Below are positions 10,514 through 21,025 of a stretch of DNA of 44,482 nucleotides, in pieces. This DNA is from Usnea hakonensis (Eukaryota > Ascomycota > Lecanoromycetes > Lecanorales > Parmeliaceae). The notes beneath the pieces are model-generated. The model was not told the DNA's origin. It did not search any database and saw nothing but the letters and a program-made list of their open reading frames with translations. The stretch spans positions 1 to 44,482 of the forward strand of contig BLJB01000412.1 in assembly GCA_013423325.1 (NCBI GenBank). The letters are read 5' to 3'. Both the position numbers and the translations under genes were made by a program. Within the stretch, counting starts at the first letter, position 1; every line of letters begins with the position of its first letter.

Positions 10514-11337
10514 AATGGTCATGACTTGAGTGTGTCACGCGTCCGTCTGCTGCATTCTTCGACGGACACCGGTCAACGGCATCAAGACTTGAAGATCTAC
10601 GACCACAACAACACTTCCGTCTCCCATGGGCTTACTTCAAGCCACGAATCATCCTCCCAAAAAGTGCGTCCAGAGCCTAGTGCAACTCAGAGACGAATTC
10701 GCGGGCGGCACTCCGAAACCTTCCTATTTTGACTACCGATGTTCCCGCGCTGCGCCCTTTCCAACAATTGATGTCCGATTCGCCCGCTTTTGGCAAACAA
10801 TGTTGACGAACAGACCAAGCTCCCACTTTTGCCAAATGTTGGAAAGACGACAATACAATTAATCCCTTTCCCGACCAGCCACACTTTGCCAACGGCCTAG
10901 AGATTGACAATGACAAGACATCGCTAGTCAAAGGCGACGAAGGTCTGTAACACAACCATGATCTCTTGCACAGCTGCGCATTTGCTAGTGCGTGCTGTTG
11001 GAGAAGAGATTATGAGGATGGTGGCGGCTTGTGGCTTGATGGATGGTGGAATGTATGAGTTTAAATGTGTATGAACATGTGTATGATATTTTTTGTTTGT
11101 AGAGTTATACAAAAGCGGGAGGTTTGTGTTTTTCCCCAGCTTAAAGTTGTGCATGTGCATCGGTATGAAAGCGAGACATTAGCATAGTCAATTGAGAAAG
11201 GACTACATATGGAAAGTCCCGGACAGCTTGACATAGGTAAGGTACTTCCTATAGACAAAACGGCTTCCTAAATTGTAACATCCCCAAGCCTCTACTATCA
11301 AAAGCGTAATTACAGAAACCGCTACCCCTCCCCAACC
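10514..11337. other. Convergent intergenic region
   Basis: More than 800 bases between the ends of the DUF3445 gene and MDV1. A 78-codon plus-strand frame with an ATG at 10626 has no recognisable domain. The stretch 11050-11100 is GT-rich. No RNA gene or repeat is apparent. Confidence 0.35.
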
Positions 11338-13537
11338 TCAACACGTCCAAATCCCCACCACCCCATCCTTCCTCCCCTCCGTCAAAAATCCATCCTTAAC
11401 CCTCACCCTCTCCACAACACTGCTCCCCTCCCCCTCCTCCTCATTCCCGCAATCCCAATGCCTCCCATCCGTCTTATCGTATACTTTCGCCACTCGCTCG
11501 CCAGCCGCGGCGACGATGCGGCGGGAGTCAAACATCATGCTCGTGACCGGGTTGTCGTAGGCGTAGGCGTCATGGATGGAGCCGGTTCGGAGGTCCCAGA
11601 TCTAGAGGATCATGTTGCGTCAGTGGCGGAAAGGGACTTGTGAGCAGGGACTATGTTGCTCGATGGGTGTGATGTTGCCCGTGTGAAGGTTTTTCGTGGG
11701 GATTGGGAGGATTGGGATTAGAGGCGGGAGGGGGAGGCGAATGATGAAGCAGGTGGAGAGGATGTGGAAAGTGGCTTACCCTTATACTCCGATCCAGACT
11801 CCCAGTCACAAGATGCACGTCATCAAACTGCAAACATGTGACCGGTCCCGTATGTCCGACTAAACTCCTGTGTACCTGTCCACTTCTCAAATCCCAGAGT
11901 CTGACCATGCCATCCGCCGTTCCGCACGCAAGTGCTGCGTCAAAGCACTGCAAGGCTCCGACAAAGTCTGCTGATGCATCAGGGGTGCGACCCGTGGCGC
12001 GCCACTTGGCGTCTGTAGTATTCATAGTTGAGGATGCTTGGGCGGCGGCCCAAAGGACATCGAGTGTTTGAACGCAGCGGCCCTTGACTAGGTCCCACTG
12101 CCTCAGGGTTTTGTCTGCGGAGCCGGAGACGAGGGTGTCGCCGCGCAAGTGAAGGGCCGTTACCTCGTCAACGTGGGCTTCGAGGGCGAAGAGGGGGCAG
12201 TCTTGCATGCTTGAGGTATGTGGTGGTGCTGGACGATCGATGCTGTCTGAACCAGGTTCGTCTTCGTCCTCTTCCTCTATCGTCGCTTCTTCGCGAGGGG
12301 GATAGTCCACTTTGCTGAGATCCCACAGCCGAATGGATGCGTCCATGGAGCCGGTCGCTACCAAATTATCTTCGACTTGCAAACAGCGGACGGAAGCGTG
12401 GTGGCCTTCTAGGAACCCGATGCATCGGCCAAGGTTAAGGTCCCATACTCTCACTGTGTCGTCTAGGGCGGAGGTGACCATGGTGCCAAAGGGCGCATCG
12501 AAATCAAGGGCTGAAATCATGTCATTATGAGCTTGAAATTCTTTGATGCGGGATCCAGGCTCGAAGTGTTCGTGTCTGATTGGTGTCGATTTCCGGCGGG
12601 TTGGCTTACTACGCTTTGATTTCGGGGAAGGGAGTTTCTCATAGATGGAGGCGGACATGAAGGATGCGCTCATATCCTGAGTCTCTGTGGTCGTATCTCC
12701 GGTCTCCAAGTCAATTTCCGTGGGTGGTGTCGCTGTTGCATGGCCTAGTGTAGCTGCATCATCTAGCTCTTCCAGTAAATCCTCGAGCTTGTTGTCCACC
12801 TCGAGCAGATCCTGCTCTGTCTGTACCTCGTCTTGCTCCAGGTCGCCGAGTCTGTCCAGAACAATCTTGCGCATAGTATTCAGGTTTGAGATCTTGTTAT
12901 CGATTTCTCGAATCTCTGACGAGCACATATTTTTCCTAACACTCATCATCTCCAATCGGTGATTTAGTCCATGCCGCTCCTTTTTCAGCTTCTCCAGTGG
13001 TGTTTCGCCCCCTGCATCATCGGCCTCTAATAACTTTTGCCCTCTTGAGTTCCGCCGCTTGTGCTTTTTTCTGTGCTCATTTCCACTTTCTTCCGGCAGA
13101 GTAGCTTGAAAGCCTTGGAATAGAGAGTACGCGTTGTCATCTTCGGGGATATTGGTAAGAAGCTCGTCTGGTAGGTAGGTGAGGGCTCGATGCTGGATTT
13201 CCGAGGTCGATAATTTAGACCGGACCAGCTCTGTTGGGGAGGCTTTGGCGTACGAGAAGACCCGTTGCTGGATGCCTGGCCGCCGTAGCTCCTTCTGTAG
13301 TGCGCTCATCGCGTGCTGGTAATGGACGCTACTTTCCGGATCGCCTATGAGGTGGGTTGCTGTGGTCGTTACTTTTCGCCCAAAGGCTTCAATATGTCGA
13401 GTCTGTGGTCATCAGATTCACGATTAACATCGAGGTATTGAGTTGGTCCATCATACTGTTAAAGCTGTCCCAAGCATACCGCTTTCCTCAGACGGAGTCC
13501 TTCGATGACGCGCTGGAGAGCCATCGCGGCTCGCCAT
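11338..13537 (-). CDS. MDV1: Mitochondrial division protein 1 (WD40 adaptor for Dnm1/Drp1)
   Basis: Three exons on the minus strand: 13537-13457, 13402-11780 and 11601-11338, 655 residues. Intron 1 (13456-13403) and intron 2 (11779-11602, GTAAGC donor, CTCTAG acceptor) both join in phase 0. Intron 1 removal gives TRHIEAFGRKVTTTATHLIG ahead of the conserved block ELRRPGIQQRVFSYAKASP. The middle has a coiled coil (EKLKKERHGLNHRLEMM to LEELDD), and the C-terminal half is a WD40 propeller (TSALDDTVRVWDLNLGRC, TGSMDASIRLWDLSK, SGSADKTLRQWDL, IWDLRTGSIHDAY). Mdv1 bridges the outer-membrane protein Fis1 and the dynamin Dnm1 during mitochondrial and peroxisomal fission. Length and order match filamentous-fungal Mdv1. 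Confidence 0.95.
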
Positions 13538-13827
13538 CCCCGAGACCCTGTTAATGTTGGCCAAGGAAGTTGTACAAAAGCATTTGTATCAGGCTTTTCG
13601 GGAAGCTACCAAGTCGTGTAAAAGAAATGTCAACATAATCGCGAAGAAAGAGATCAGATCTCTAGCACACGACCAGAGTCAAACACCTGTGCTGCCGCCA
13701 AGTCTGTAGGGCTGAACGACGTCAGAGTGTAATAACCTAAATACAATACACTTCAACCGCTTGATTCGCTCTCTTCCTTGATTAGATTAGAAGCGCTAAT
13801 GATCTGATCTCAGTCCGCTAATTCTTG
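13538..13827. promoter_or_regulatory. Bidirectional promoter region of MDV1 and chorismate mutase
   Basis: Only 290 bases separate these divergent starts. It contains GAGTCA at 13676-13681, six of seven bases of the TGAGTCA site bound by Gcn4/CpcA/Cpc1, 147 bases upstream of the chorismate mutase ATG. General amino-acid control of aromatic synthesis would fit, but one short match could be chance. Confidence 0.35.
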
Positions 13828-14741
13828 ATGGATACCGCAATTGATCTGTCGGATGCCTCTAAGGCCCTCGACCTCGCAAATATACGATTTCAATTGATGT
13901 AGGGAGACTTGGCTTTTCTACCGTGTAGGATTTGGACTAATCAACACTTCAGTCGCCTAGAGGACACCATCACCTTCCATCTGATAGAACGAGTTCAGTT
14001 TCCTTTGAACCATACCATCTACGAGGCGGGTGGGGTGAAAATTCCGGGTAGTCGACTCAGCTTGCTTGATTGGATGCTCAGAGAAGGAGAGCACATTCAA
14101 TCACTCGTCCGCCGCTATGAGTCCCCGGACGAGTATCCATTCTTTCCTGACGCAATTCAAATCCCAATTCTCCAACCCTTAGATTACCCGAAGATTCTGT
14201 ATCCCAATGATGTTGATGTCAACCAGACCATCAAGAAGATGTACATCGAGTTGGTCCTACCCAAAGTGTGTAGACAATTTGGGAGGGACGATCGTGGCGA
14301 AAGGCAAGAAAATTATGGCTCTGCTGCGACATGTGATGTGGCGTGTCTGCAAGCCCTATCGCGGAGGATTCACTTTGGAAAATTCGTGGCAGAATCGAAG
14401 TTCCAACAGGAAACGGAGAGATTTGTGAAATTGATACGGGAAGAGGACCGAGAGGGAATTGATGCAGCCATCACCAATGCCACGGTTGAGAAAAAAGTGC
14501 TGGAACGACTCCGGCTGAAGGCGAGAACATATGGAACAGATCCTACTATTGATGCTGAGAGTGGAGGGAAGATCAACGTGGATGCTGTGGTCGCCATGTA
14601 TGAGGTAAGGAGGATGTTCCAATCGCTAGGATATCTTTCCAATTTAACTGCTGATGAAATCAGGATACTGTCATACCGCTGACTAAGGTAGTGGAGGTGG
14701 AATACCTGATGCAGCGGCTCAAAGGAACGAAGTGGGAGTAG
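13828..14741 (+). CDS. ARO7: Chorismate mutase (AroQ-type, eukaryotic)
   Basis: Three exons: 13828-13898, 13953-14604 and 14664-14741, 266 residues. Intron 1 (13899-13952; GACTAAT branch, CTTCAG acceptor) gives LDLANIRFQLIRLEDTITF; intron 2 (14605-14663; GTAAGG donor, ATCAG acceptor) gives the C-terminus DTVIPLTKVVEVEYLMQRL. The enzyme converts chorismate to prephenate, the first committed step to Phe and Tyr. Family residues are plain: FHLIERVQFP, FLDW-like LLDWML, RRYESPDEYPFFPD, GSAATCDVACLQALSRRIHF with GKFVAESKFQ, and the C-terminal GTDPT. Yeast Aro7 is inhibited by Tyr and activated by Trp through regulatory residues that cannot be assigned by eye here. Length equals that of fungal homologues. 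Confidence 0.96.
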
Positions 14742-14799
14742 GGGTTTAAGAATAGAGAATTATGCTCCAGCATGTCGGTCAAGAGAACAACAATTGATC

Positions 14800-15776
14800 T
14801 TAATCTTGAGAGAAATACTCTTGCAGCCCTATCACGGCTGCTTCAAAATTTTTGGCTTCTATTAGAATCATGTGGCCCTCTGGCTTGATGCCAAGCTCCT
14901 GGAATGCTCGCTTCGAATCTGACATGGCACCATCCACAAGATAATCAAAGCTACCGAAACACAGAGAGTGTCTTTGTAGAGCCTCGTCCTCGGGATGAAA
15001 GTAGAACACCCCTGAACTTCCCTTTTTGCTAGCTTTCCTCTGCTTTTTTGATTTAGGTGTGTCTTCATCATCTAAAGCCGAAGCGACTTCGCGATACGTT
15101 TTTGATAGGACGAGATAGTGGGTAAAGTTATATGGCTCCTTTTCCTCGATTGCCCATGTGATCTCTTCCAATAGCATCTTGTACATCGGCGGCACTACCT
15201 CGGATGGAATATTGACAAGCCTTTCGGTCAATATGAGTCCTACTCGAGCACCAGTAGAGTTTTGCATGAGAGTTTCGAGCTTTGAAAGAGCCGTATTGCG
15301 CTTGGCTTGTGCTCTGATGTAGGTAATCATTTTCTCGATGACTGGCTTGTCCTACAGCTTCGTCAGAAACTGGCGCGCATGATCATACAATTTTGATACC
15401 TTGTGCTCATTGAGATTGAGGACCGTCAGAAAGGCGTATGGGTCTGTCTCATTGCCATCTACTTTGACAGTCGATCCCAGTAGAGGTTGCGCCAAAATCA
15501 AGTCCGTTAGGGCGCTGAGATCGAAGGACTGCGCATCCACGTCGAAGAGTTGACGCAGCAATGTCTTGAGGCCGTGAAAATCGTGATTCGGCTGGGGATC
15601 AAACCACTCGAACTCGACGTCGAGCATGTTTGTATCCTGAGCAGCAGTCAGCTCAGACACCTAGGTGGGGTAGGAGACTATTTGAGTACATCGTCGCTGC
15701 CGCTCTCTTCGGAACTGCTCTCCTGCGAGCCAGACTCTTCCTCTCGGTTCTGCTCTATCTCTTTGCGTTTCGCCAT
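14800..15776 (-). CDS. BCP1: BCP1 (BCCIP-family nuclear protein)
   Basis: Three exons on the minus strand: 15776-15690, 15636-15400 and 15351-14800, 291 residues. Intron 1 (15689-15637, 53 nt) has a CTGAC branch and a GCTCAG acceptor; a nearer AG would leave a 29-nt intron. Intron 2 (15399-15352) has a GTATCA donor and a CTGTAG acceptor. The protein opens with an acidic Ser-rich tail, then VEFEWFDPQPNHDFHGLK, LLRQLFDVDAQSFDLSALTD and VKVDGNETDPYAFLTVLNL, the BCP1/BCCIP signature. A KKQRKASKK stretch may be a nuclear localisation signal. Yeast Bcp1 is an essential chaperone of ribosomal protein Rpl23 and also aids nuclear export. It ends tail to tail with chorismate mutase, 58 bases apart. Confidence 0.93.
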
Positions 15777-16108
15777 AATTCTCTGTGCGATTTGTAAAGC
15801 TATTGATGTTGCCAATATAAATTTCTCAGAATGTGCCCTGCCAAGCCTGCAGCCCTATGCGTTAGATCTTTAGATAAGGGTTTGAACCCTTGAACATAAA
15901 AAAGTTTGTGCGAATGCTCGAAATTGAGACAATTTTAGCGCAAAAGGAGCGAATAGTCACAAAGCTTTTGAGGCTTTGCCATATGCCATACAGTCTAATC
16001 GAACACTGTAGCCATATAAGGTAACGAGTTGAACCTTCGAGCCTGTAAACAGGGTCAAAGAAGCCACACTTGGATTTGCCCTGTCCCACGTCGTCTAGAT
16101 TACAGACC
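15777..16108. promoter_or_regulatory. Divergent region between BCP1 and the GMP synthase gene
   Basis: About 330 bases between two divergent starts. No clear TATA box or known site is seen, and no overlooked gene. A minus-strand frame 16158-15862 spans it but is antisense to GMP synthase exon 1 and resembles nothing. Confidence 0.35.
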
Positions 16109-18995
16109 ATGGCAGTCCATGGGGAGGCAACTGAACCGCCATCGAACACATTCGACACGATTCTAGTTCGTACGTACCAGTCAGCCTTGTCCTATGAGAA
16201 ATCATGAAATGATACTAATTCTGGAGATTGAAGTTGATTTCGGTAGCCAGTACAGGCTTCAAACCTCTCTCAGAACGCAACAAGTACAATCACTGATCTC
16301 GTCAGATACTCCCACTTGATCACTAGACGGCTACGCGAGCTGCAAATTTATTCCGAATTACTGCCCTGGTTCGTAGATGCCAGCGTGTTGCTGTGTTTTA
16401 TGGGACCAATTGGGGAATTCAGTTCCGCAACTTTAAGAGAAAGTGCTGACGCCGATCTATGCGTAGCACTGCCAAGGTTCTTGATCTACTTTGGAAACCA
16501 AAAGGTTTGTCGAACTTCCCCCGTTCTGTAATTCTCGAACCTTACACCAGAGTAACAGGGATTATACTCTCTGGTGGTCCTTACAGTATATACGAGAAAG
16601 ACGCCCCAACAATTGATCCTGCAGTTTTCGAACTCGATGTTCCAATCCTCGGCATCTGCTACGGACTTCAAGCAATCGCCTGGCATTATGCAAGGAACGT
16701 GGTGGCGGGAGAGAAGAGGGAATACGGGCGCGCTAAAATCAACATTGAGCAACATAGCGGGGCTGCTGTCCACATCGATCGCCTGTTTCAAGGGCTCGGA
16801 AGTGAATTGGAGGTGTGGATGTCTCATGGCAAGCCAGTCTCTTCACTCTAGCAGCAGTCTTCGCTAATTAAAGTAGGCGACAAGCTCTCGCATCTTCCGG
16901 AATCGTTCGTGACGATCGCTACCACAAGCAACGCGCCATTCGCTGGCGTAGCCCATGAAACGAAGCCGATTTATGGGATTCAGTATCATCCCGAGGTTGC
17001 AAACACTACAAAAGGAAAAGAGTTGCTTTCCAACTTTGCTGTAGGTATATGCGATGCGAAGCAGCACTGGACCATGGACGAATTCGTAGGTAAGGAGATT
17101 GCGAGGATACGAGAAATGGTCGGCACAAATGGTCAAGTCATCGGTAAGTCTGAATCATATGCAAAGACACCACCTTACTTATAAAAGTTAGGCGCTGTGT
17201 CCGGGGGAGTCGACAGCACGGTCGGTGCCAAGCTCGTACAGGCAGCTGTAGGCGATCGATTCCATGCTGTGCTGGTAGGTGGACCGAGAGGCAACAAGAA
17301 TACCGTGCACTGACAAGCCCACCTGATAGGTAGACAACGGGCTTTTACGACTAGATGAAGCTGAGACCGTGCACAAAACTCTGACCGAACATCTCGGCAT
17401 TCAATTAACAGTGGTGGACGCCAAAAAGCAGTTTCTGGATCAGTTGGAAGGAATCAGCGATCCCGAGCAAAAGAGAAAAATCATTGGAAGAAAGTAGGTT
17501 TAACAATTGGAAAACTTCCAGAACCTTTTTTCTACCCATTTTCGGTCCTCAAAGAGACACTCTGACCCCGACACTATTTAGCTTCATCGAAGTCTTCCAG
17601 GAGACAGCAAAAAAGCTCGAAGAGGAAGCGGCGGGCTCTGACAAAGCCGGCAGTATTGAATGGCTTTTGCAAGGAACTTTGTATCCAGATGTACGTCACG
17701 ACTTCTGCTGAGGATTTCCCTATCCGGAGCCTTGGGACACATTTGGAAACTATTTACTCTCGAGAGGTCCCTCAGAGCTCATTCGTCTTCCTTGGGGATA
17801 AAGACTGACTGGAAAATATCAAGGTTATTGAGAGCATCTCCTTCAAAGGTAATGAAGTCTCATAAGCCGTTCGAAATACTGTTGTCTGGGTCGGCACCTA
17901 CTCTCGGACGATCCTAGCATCTAGATTTGTGCTACTCGCAACCGGCTAATGCCTATCTAGGTCCTTCTCAAACCATCAAAACACACCATAATGTTGGAGG
18001 TAAGAACATTGTCTGAAGATCATGGGGGACTGCTGATGAGCCTTTAAATAGGTCTACCGAAAGTGATGAAATTGAAATTGCTTGAGCCTCTGAGAGAGTT
18101 ATTCAAAGACGGTATGATCTTCAAAGTGGATACTTTGATATAACCTTGGCTGACCACTTCTTAGAAGGTGAATTGTCGAAGATTCACTCCATTGACTACT
18201 GGGTTAATGCATCCAATAGTGCGGGAGCTCGGAACGAAACTAGGAATTCCAGAGGCCTTGGTTTGGAGACACCCATTCCCTGGCCCCGGACTCGCAATAC
18301 GTATAACGGGAGCGATTGACGCTGCTCAACTCCGTATAGCTAGGGAGGCAGACAATATCTTTATCGAGGAAATCGTTGCCGCTGGTTTGTATTCAAAGAT
18401 GTCTCAGGCCCTTGCGTGGTAGGTATCTTCGGAGTTCCTATTTCTTCTTATGAACCCTACGATGAGTCCTAAGACTTGCTTTGGGATTGATTGCTCCTAA
18501 AACGTGTCTCAGACTCACTAAACCCTCTTGAACAAGCAATACTGACTCGGATAAAAGTCTATTGGGAGGGGTTCGAGCGGTGGCAGTGCTGGGCGATAAA
18601 AGATCTTGGGATCAGTGTATCTGCTTAAGGGCTGTAGTTAGTGATGGCTTTCATTGCTTTTCCCCCATCCTGACCTGATTTGGAATTTTGAGACATGTCT
18701 TGAGACCTTTTACTTCCTAGAAGTGTCTTGGAGCTCCCTTGACTTGTTCCAAGAACAAATGCTGACTCCGAAATCGTAAAGCAAACTTCGGATTTCATGA
18801 CGGCAAAATCGTACCCCTTCTCTCATGACTTCATGGAAAAGGTGAGCACAAGACTGTGTCAGGAAGTAAACGGAGTGGCAAGAGTATTCTTCGACGGTGT
18901 GTATTCCATCTGCTCTCATAAGTTTCGACGAGGAAATAGGGCGCTGACCTGACCTAGTAACTTCCAAGCCCCCTGGGACTATTGAGATGGAGTAG
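16109..18995 (+). CDS. GUA1: GMP synthase (glutamine-hydrolysing), intron-dense gene
   Basis: Joining exons 16109-16169, 16234-16249, 16306-16368, 16467-16504, 16559-16828, 16877-17143, 17192-17274, 17330-17493, 17582-17690, 17824-17848, 17961-17999, 18052-18111, 18165-18167, 18220-18418, 18558-18636, 18782-18896 and 18958-18995 gives 542 residues with no stop. It aminates XMP to GMP with glutamine and ATP. The glutaminase half has LDFGSQYSHLITRRLREL, ILSGGPYSIYE, nucleophile Cys93 in GICYGLQ, and His187/Glu189 in YHPEV. The synthetase half has the PP-loop SGGVDST (242-248), LQGTLYPD and HPFPGPGLAIR, and ends TSKPPGTIEME. Ascomycete GMP synthases usually have few introns; this has 16, one of them GC-AG. 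Some substitutions (QHW, GRN) suggest a divergent paralogue. Exon 15's left border is the least certain. Confidence 0.88.
16829..16876 (+). other. GC-AG intron in the GMP synthase gene
   Basis: The exon ends CATG and the intron begins GCAAGC, the usual context of GC donors, with CTAAT before the TAG acceptor. Only this choice gives MSHGDKLSHLPESF in frame. The nearest GT donor (GTCTCT at 16835) leads to a stop. Confidence 0.75.
18165..18167 (+). other. Apparent 3-nt micro-exon in the GMP synthase gene
   Basis: AAG lies between two complete introns of ordinary size (18112-18164 with GTATGA, CTGAC and CTTAG; 18168-18219 with GTGAAT and AATAG). Including it gives LFKDEVRELG, with the family's conserved Glu. 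Skipping it gives LFKDVRELG, still in frame but one residue short. Confidence 0.6.
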
Positions 18996-19185
18996 TTACC
19001 TAGGAAATACGGCCCTAGATATGAATGCAAACTTGCAGGGCGATGCTATTTGGATATAAGTTACCGCCATGAAGATTGGACTTATGCTTTCTGATTGGGT
19101 AGGTCATTTCTGTTGACAAATCGGGCTTATGAAAGTTGTATCTGTGGTAGATAGAGAAAACTCTCAAGGAGTTGATTGAATTTCA

Positions 19186-19440
19186 ATGCCTGCATTTCAT
19201 AATGAGAGCTACTATGATAGAGATTTGGTATATTATGCCGCTCTGGCAAGATATAGCAGCACTTTTGCTCATCTTCTTGAAAAAATCATTCATACACCAA
19301 GCACTTTGCCTACACCTTCCTCTCTTTCCAACTCCATGAGAAACACAGTCGCGAAATTCAGAAGCCAAACTTGCAGACCTCGTTCAAAATCTTGATCGGA
19401 AAAGAGCTTCGCAGCCAGCGGTAGATCAGGCCACATTGGC
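19186..19440 (+). repeat. Dispersed direct repeat, copy A
   Basis: This stretch shares ordered blocks with 26373-26608 on the same strand: TGCCTGCATT, CTACTATGATAG, AAGATAT then GCAGCAC, CAGTCGCGA, AGAAG, CAGACC and TTGATCG, followed by AAAGAGCTTCGCAGCCAGC here and AAGAAGCTCAGCAGCGAGC there. Spacing is similar but there are many substitutions and small indels, so it is an old duplication. In copy A the region can be read as a 69-codon frame from the ATG at 19186. Confidence 0.6.
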
Positions 19441-19527
19441 TGCAGAAGATGCAGAACCCTCAGTATTTTCGCGTCGTCAATGGCTAGAAGCTTTTGCTTT
19501 TTGGTTGGATGGAGCCAAAGTCAAGTT

Positions 19528-19755
19528 CTCTTTTACCTTGCGATGAGGTACTGTATTACCTTACGATACTAGCTCAAACGACGATACCATTTTACCTTAC
19601 GATACTCTTTTACCGTCCGATACGATTCTATCCTGAGATACTAGTCTACTCTATAATACCATTTTACCCTACGATACTTCTTCATCCTACGATACTCCCC
19701 AACCCTACAATATTCCAAACCCTACGATATTCTTCTATCCCACGATATCTAATGG
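19528..19755 (+). repeat. Minisatellite with a CCTTACGATACT-like unit
   Basis: About eleven degenerate copies of CCYTACGATAYT recur at roughly 14-22 base spacing. Translation gives the pseudo-repetitive 'protein' LTILFYRPIRFYPEILVY, which is an artefact of the repeat rather than a gene. Confidence 0.75.
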
Positions 19756-20475
19756 AGGTACCCTTTAATTGTCTGAGTCAGCCTTGAAAGATCCAGCCCG
19801 TCTCAGGGTATCTGCTTCGTCATCCCAACCAGAAAATGGGCTTGGTGGGTTGGAAGCATGAAAGAACTTGGCCAGCAACTATTTCAGGCTTGGCCCTGTG
19901 GCCGTGCAAGCTCAACGTTATCATCAAAGACGTTATGATTTCGGAATGGTTGACGACTATCATGGTGCCTCTTATAGGACCACAAATTTCTCCAATTGAT
20001 ATCAAGGAATACGTTCGAGTTTTGTTTTGTGACCTAAAATTTCTGCCTCAAGAAAGTCGTGCTGATTCCGAAATATAAATAAAGAAGAAAGGAAAACACG
20101 TCATACAATAACGGCGAAGACACAGCTATTCATCTGACCGAGCTGTAGAGAGTTTCGATGAATCAAAATAGGTACGAATTTATTGCATGCGTCACTCTCG
20201 TGACTATTTAATCATCATGTATATACGCCACTTTCTAAAGATTTGCGACAGTGCTGAATCGCTAGATTTAACGGGCACGAAAAAATCCTAATCAGGACAA
20301 AAAATTAAATACCCTAGAATGATGGATTTATTTTAAATCACTTTCCTACCACAGATCCTATGTAACGTATAGTATCAGGTAGCTGGTGGGGTAGAAGCCG
20401 TAGAAGGCGGCAATCAACAATTAACAATTGTCCCCCACAAGTGCTTCAGCCTCACACCTCCCAAATCTGCCCTTC

Positions 20476-20940
20476 CTAATCCTCTCCCACGCGCTCTCGA
20501 ATGCATCCTAGGGCTCGCAAATCTCTCTGATCTTCTCGGGACTCTTGCCCGGAGACGCTGGCTTCGAAGGGAGACATGATGTCCTTGTTTGAGGGAGCGT
20601 TGGCAATTAATTGGTAGATTCCTGGTGGTGTCGATACTTTGGCCAGACAGGCCAAGACGTGGCGACTGGTTGAGTGATACCTGCAGCGCTGGGAGCACTC
20701 GATCTGAAGCCATGGGTTATCATCAAAAGCTGCATCGGATGACTGGACATTTGTCCATTGCCATCGTAAGTCATGGCGTCTCTTCTTCTGCTTCTTTTCT
20801 CCTGTCACCACTGCGATTTCGTCCCTTTTGATAGTGACAGAAGCTTGCATTTCGGCAATTGTCTGGTCTGAGATGTGTACTAGCCCATGCTCTTTCCTTG
20901 CTTTCGCCAAGCAAAGGTACCTTCTATTTTGATGTGGCAT
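20476..20940 (-). CDS. Hypothetical protein, 154 residues, downstream of the exonuclease
   Basis: The frame opens with ATG at 20940 (MPHQNRRYLCLAKARKEHG) and ends CIRERVGED at 20476. It has a basic segment (KKQKKRRHDLRW) and a Cys/His-rich stretch (IECSQRCRYHSTSRHVLACL) that might bind metal. I do not recognise it. It follows the exonuclease on the same strand after 85 bases and could instead be a 3' exon of that gene: AAAATAG just after the ATG could be an acceptor. Composition looks coding, but without splice or homology evidence confidence is low. Confidence 0.3.
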   Translation of the reverse strand: MPHQNRRYLCLAKARKEHGLVHISDQTIAEMQASVTIKRDEIAVVTGEKKQKKRRHDLRWQWTNVQSSDAAFDDNPWLQIECSQRCRYHSTSRHVLACLAKVSTPPGIYQLIANAPSNKDIMSPFEASVSGQESREDQRDLRALGCIRERVGED

Positions 20941-21025
20941 GACAGAACAGATAAAACAGAAACAGACTTGAAAGTTGGGGTCAGCCGAACCCAGAGTCTT
21001 TTTCATTCTTGGCAACGACTTCAGA

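Larger units (their letters stand above)
18996..20475. other. Gene-poor region with degenerate repeats
   Basis: No intact gene is recognised over almost 1.5 kb. It holds one copy of a dispersed repeat (about 19186-19440) and a minisatellite (about 19528-19755). The remaining sequence, including 19820-20475, has short frames with no family match. Confidence 0.4.

Noticed and set aside
16835..16873. Ordinary GT-AG intron instead of the GC-AG intron in GMP synthase
   Set aside because: The only nearby GT donor gives a frame with an immediate stop and adds residues foreign to the family.
16486..17136. Minus-strand frames across the GMP synthase gene
   Set aside because: They are shadows of exons whose plus-strand translation matches GMP synthase residue by residue.
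16109..18995. GMP synthase as a pseudogene
   Set aside because: Seventeen exons join without a single stop, and all the catalytic motifs I can identify are kept. That is not expected of a decaying copy.
19494..19787. 97-residue plus-strand ORF rich in FYPTIL repeats
   Set aside because: It is the translation of a minisatellite.
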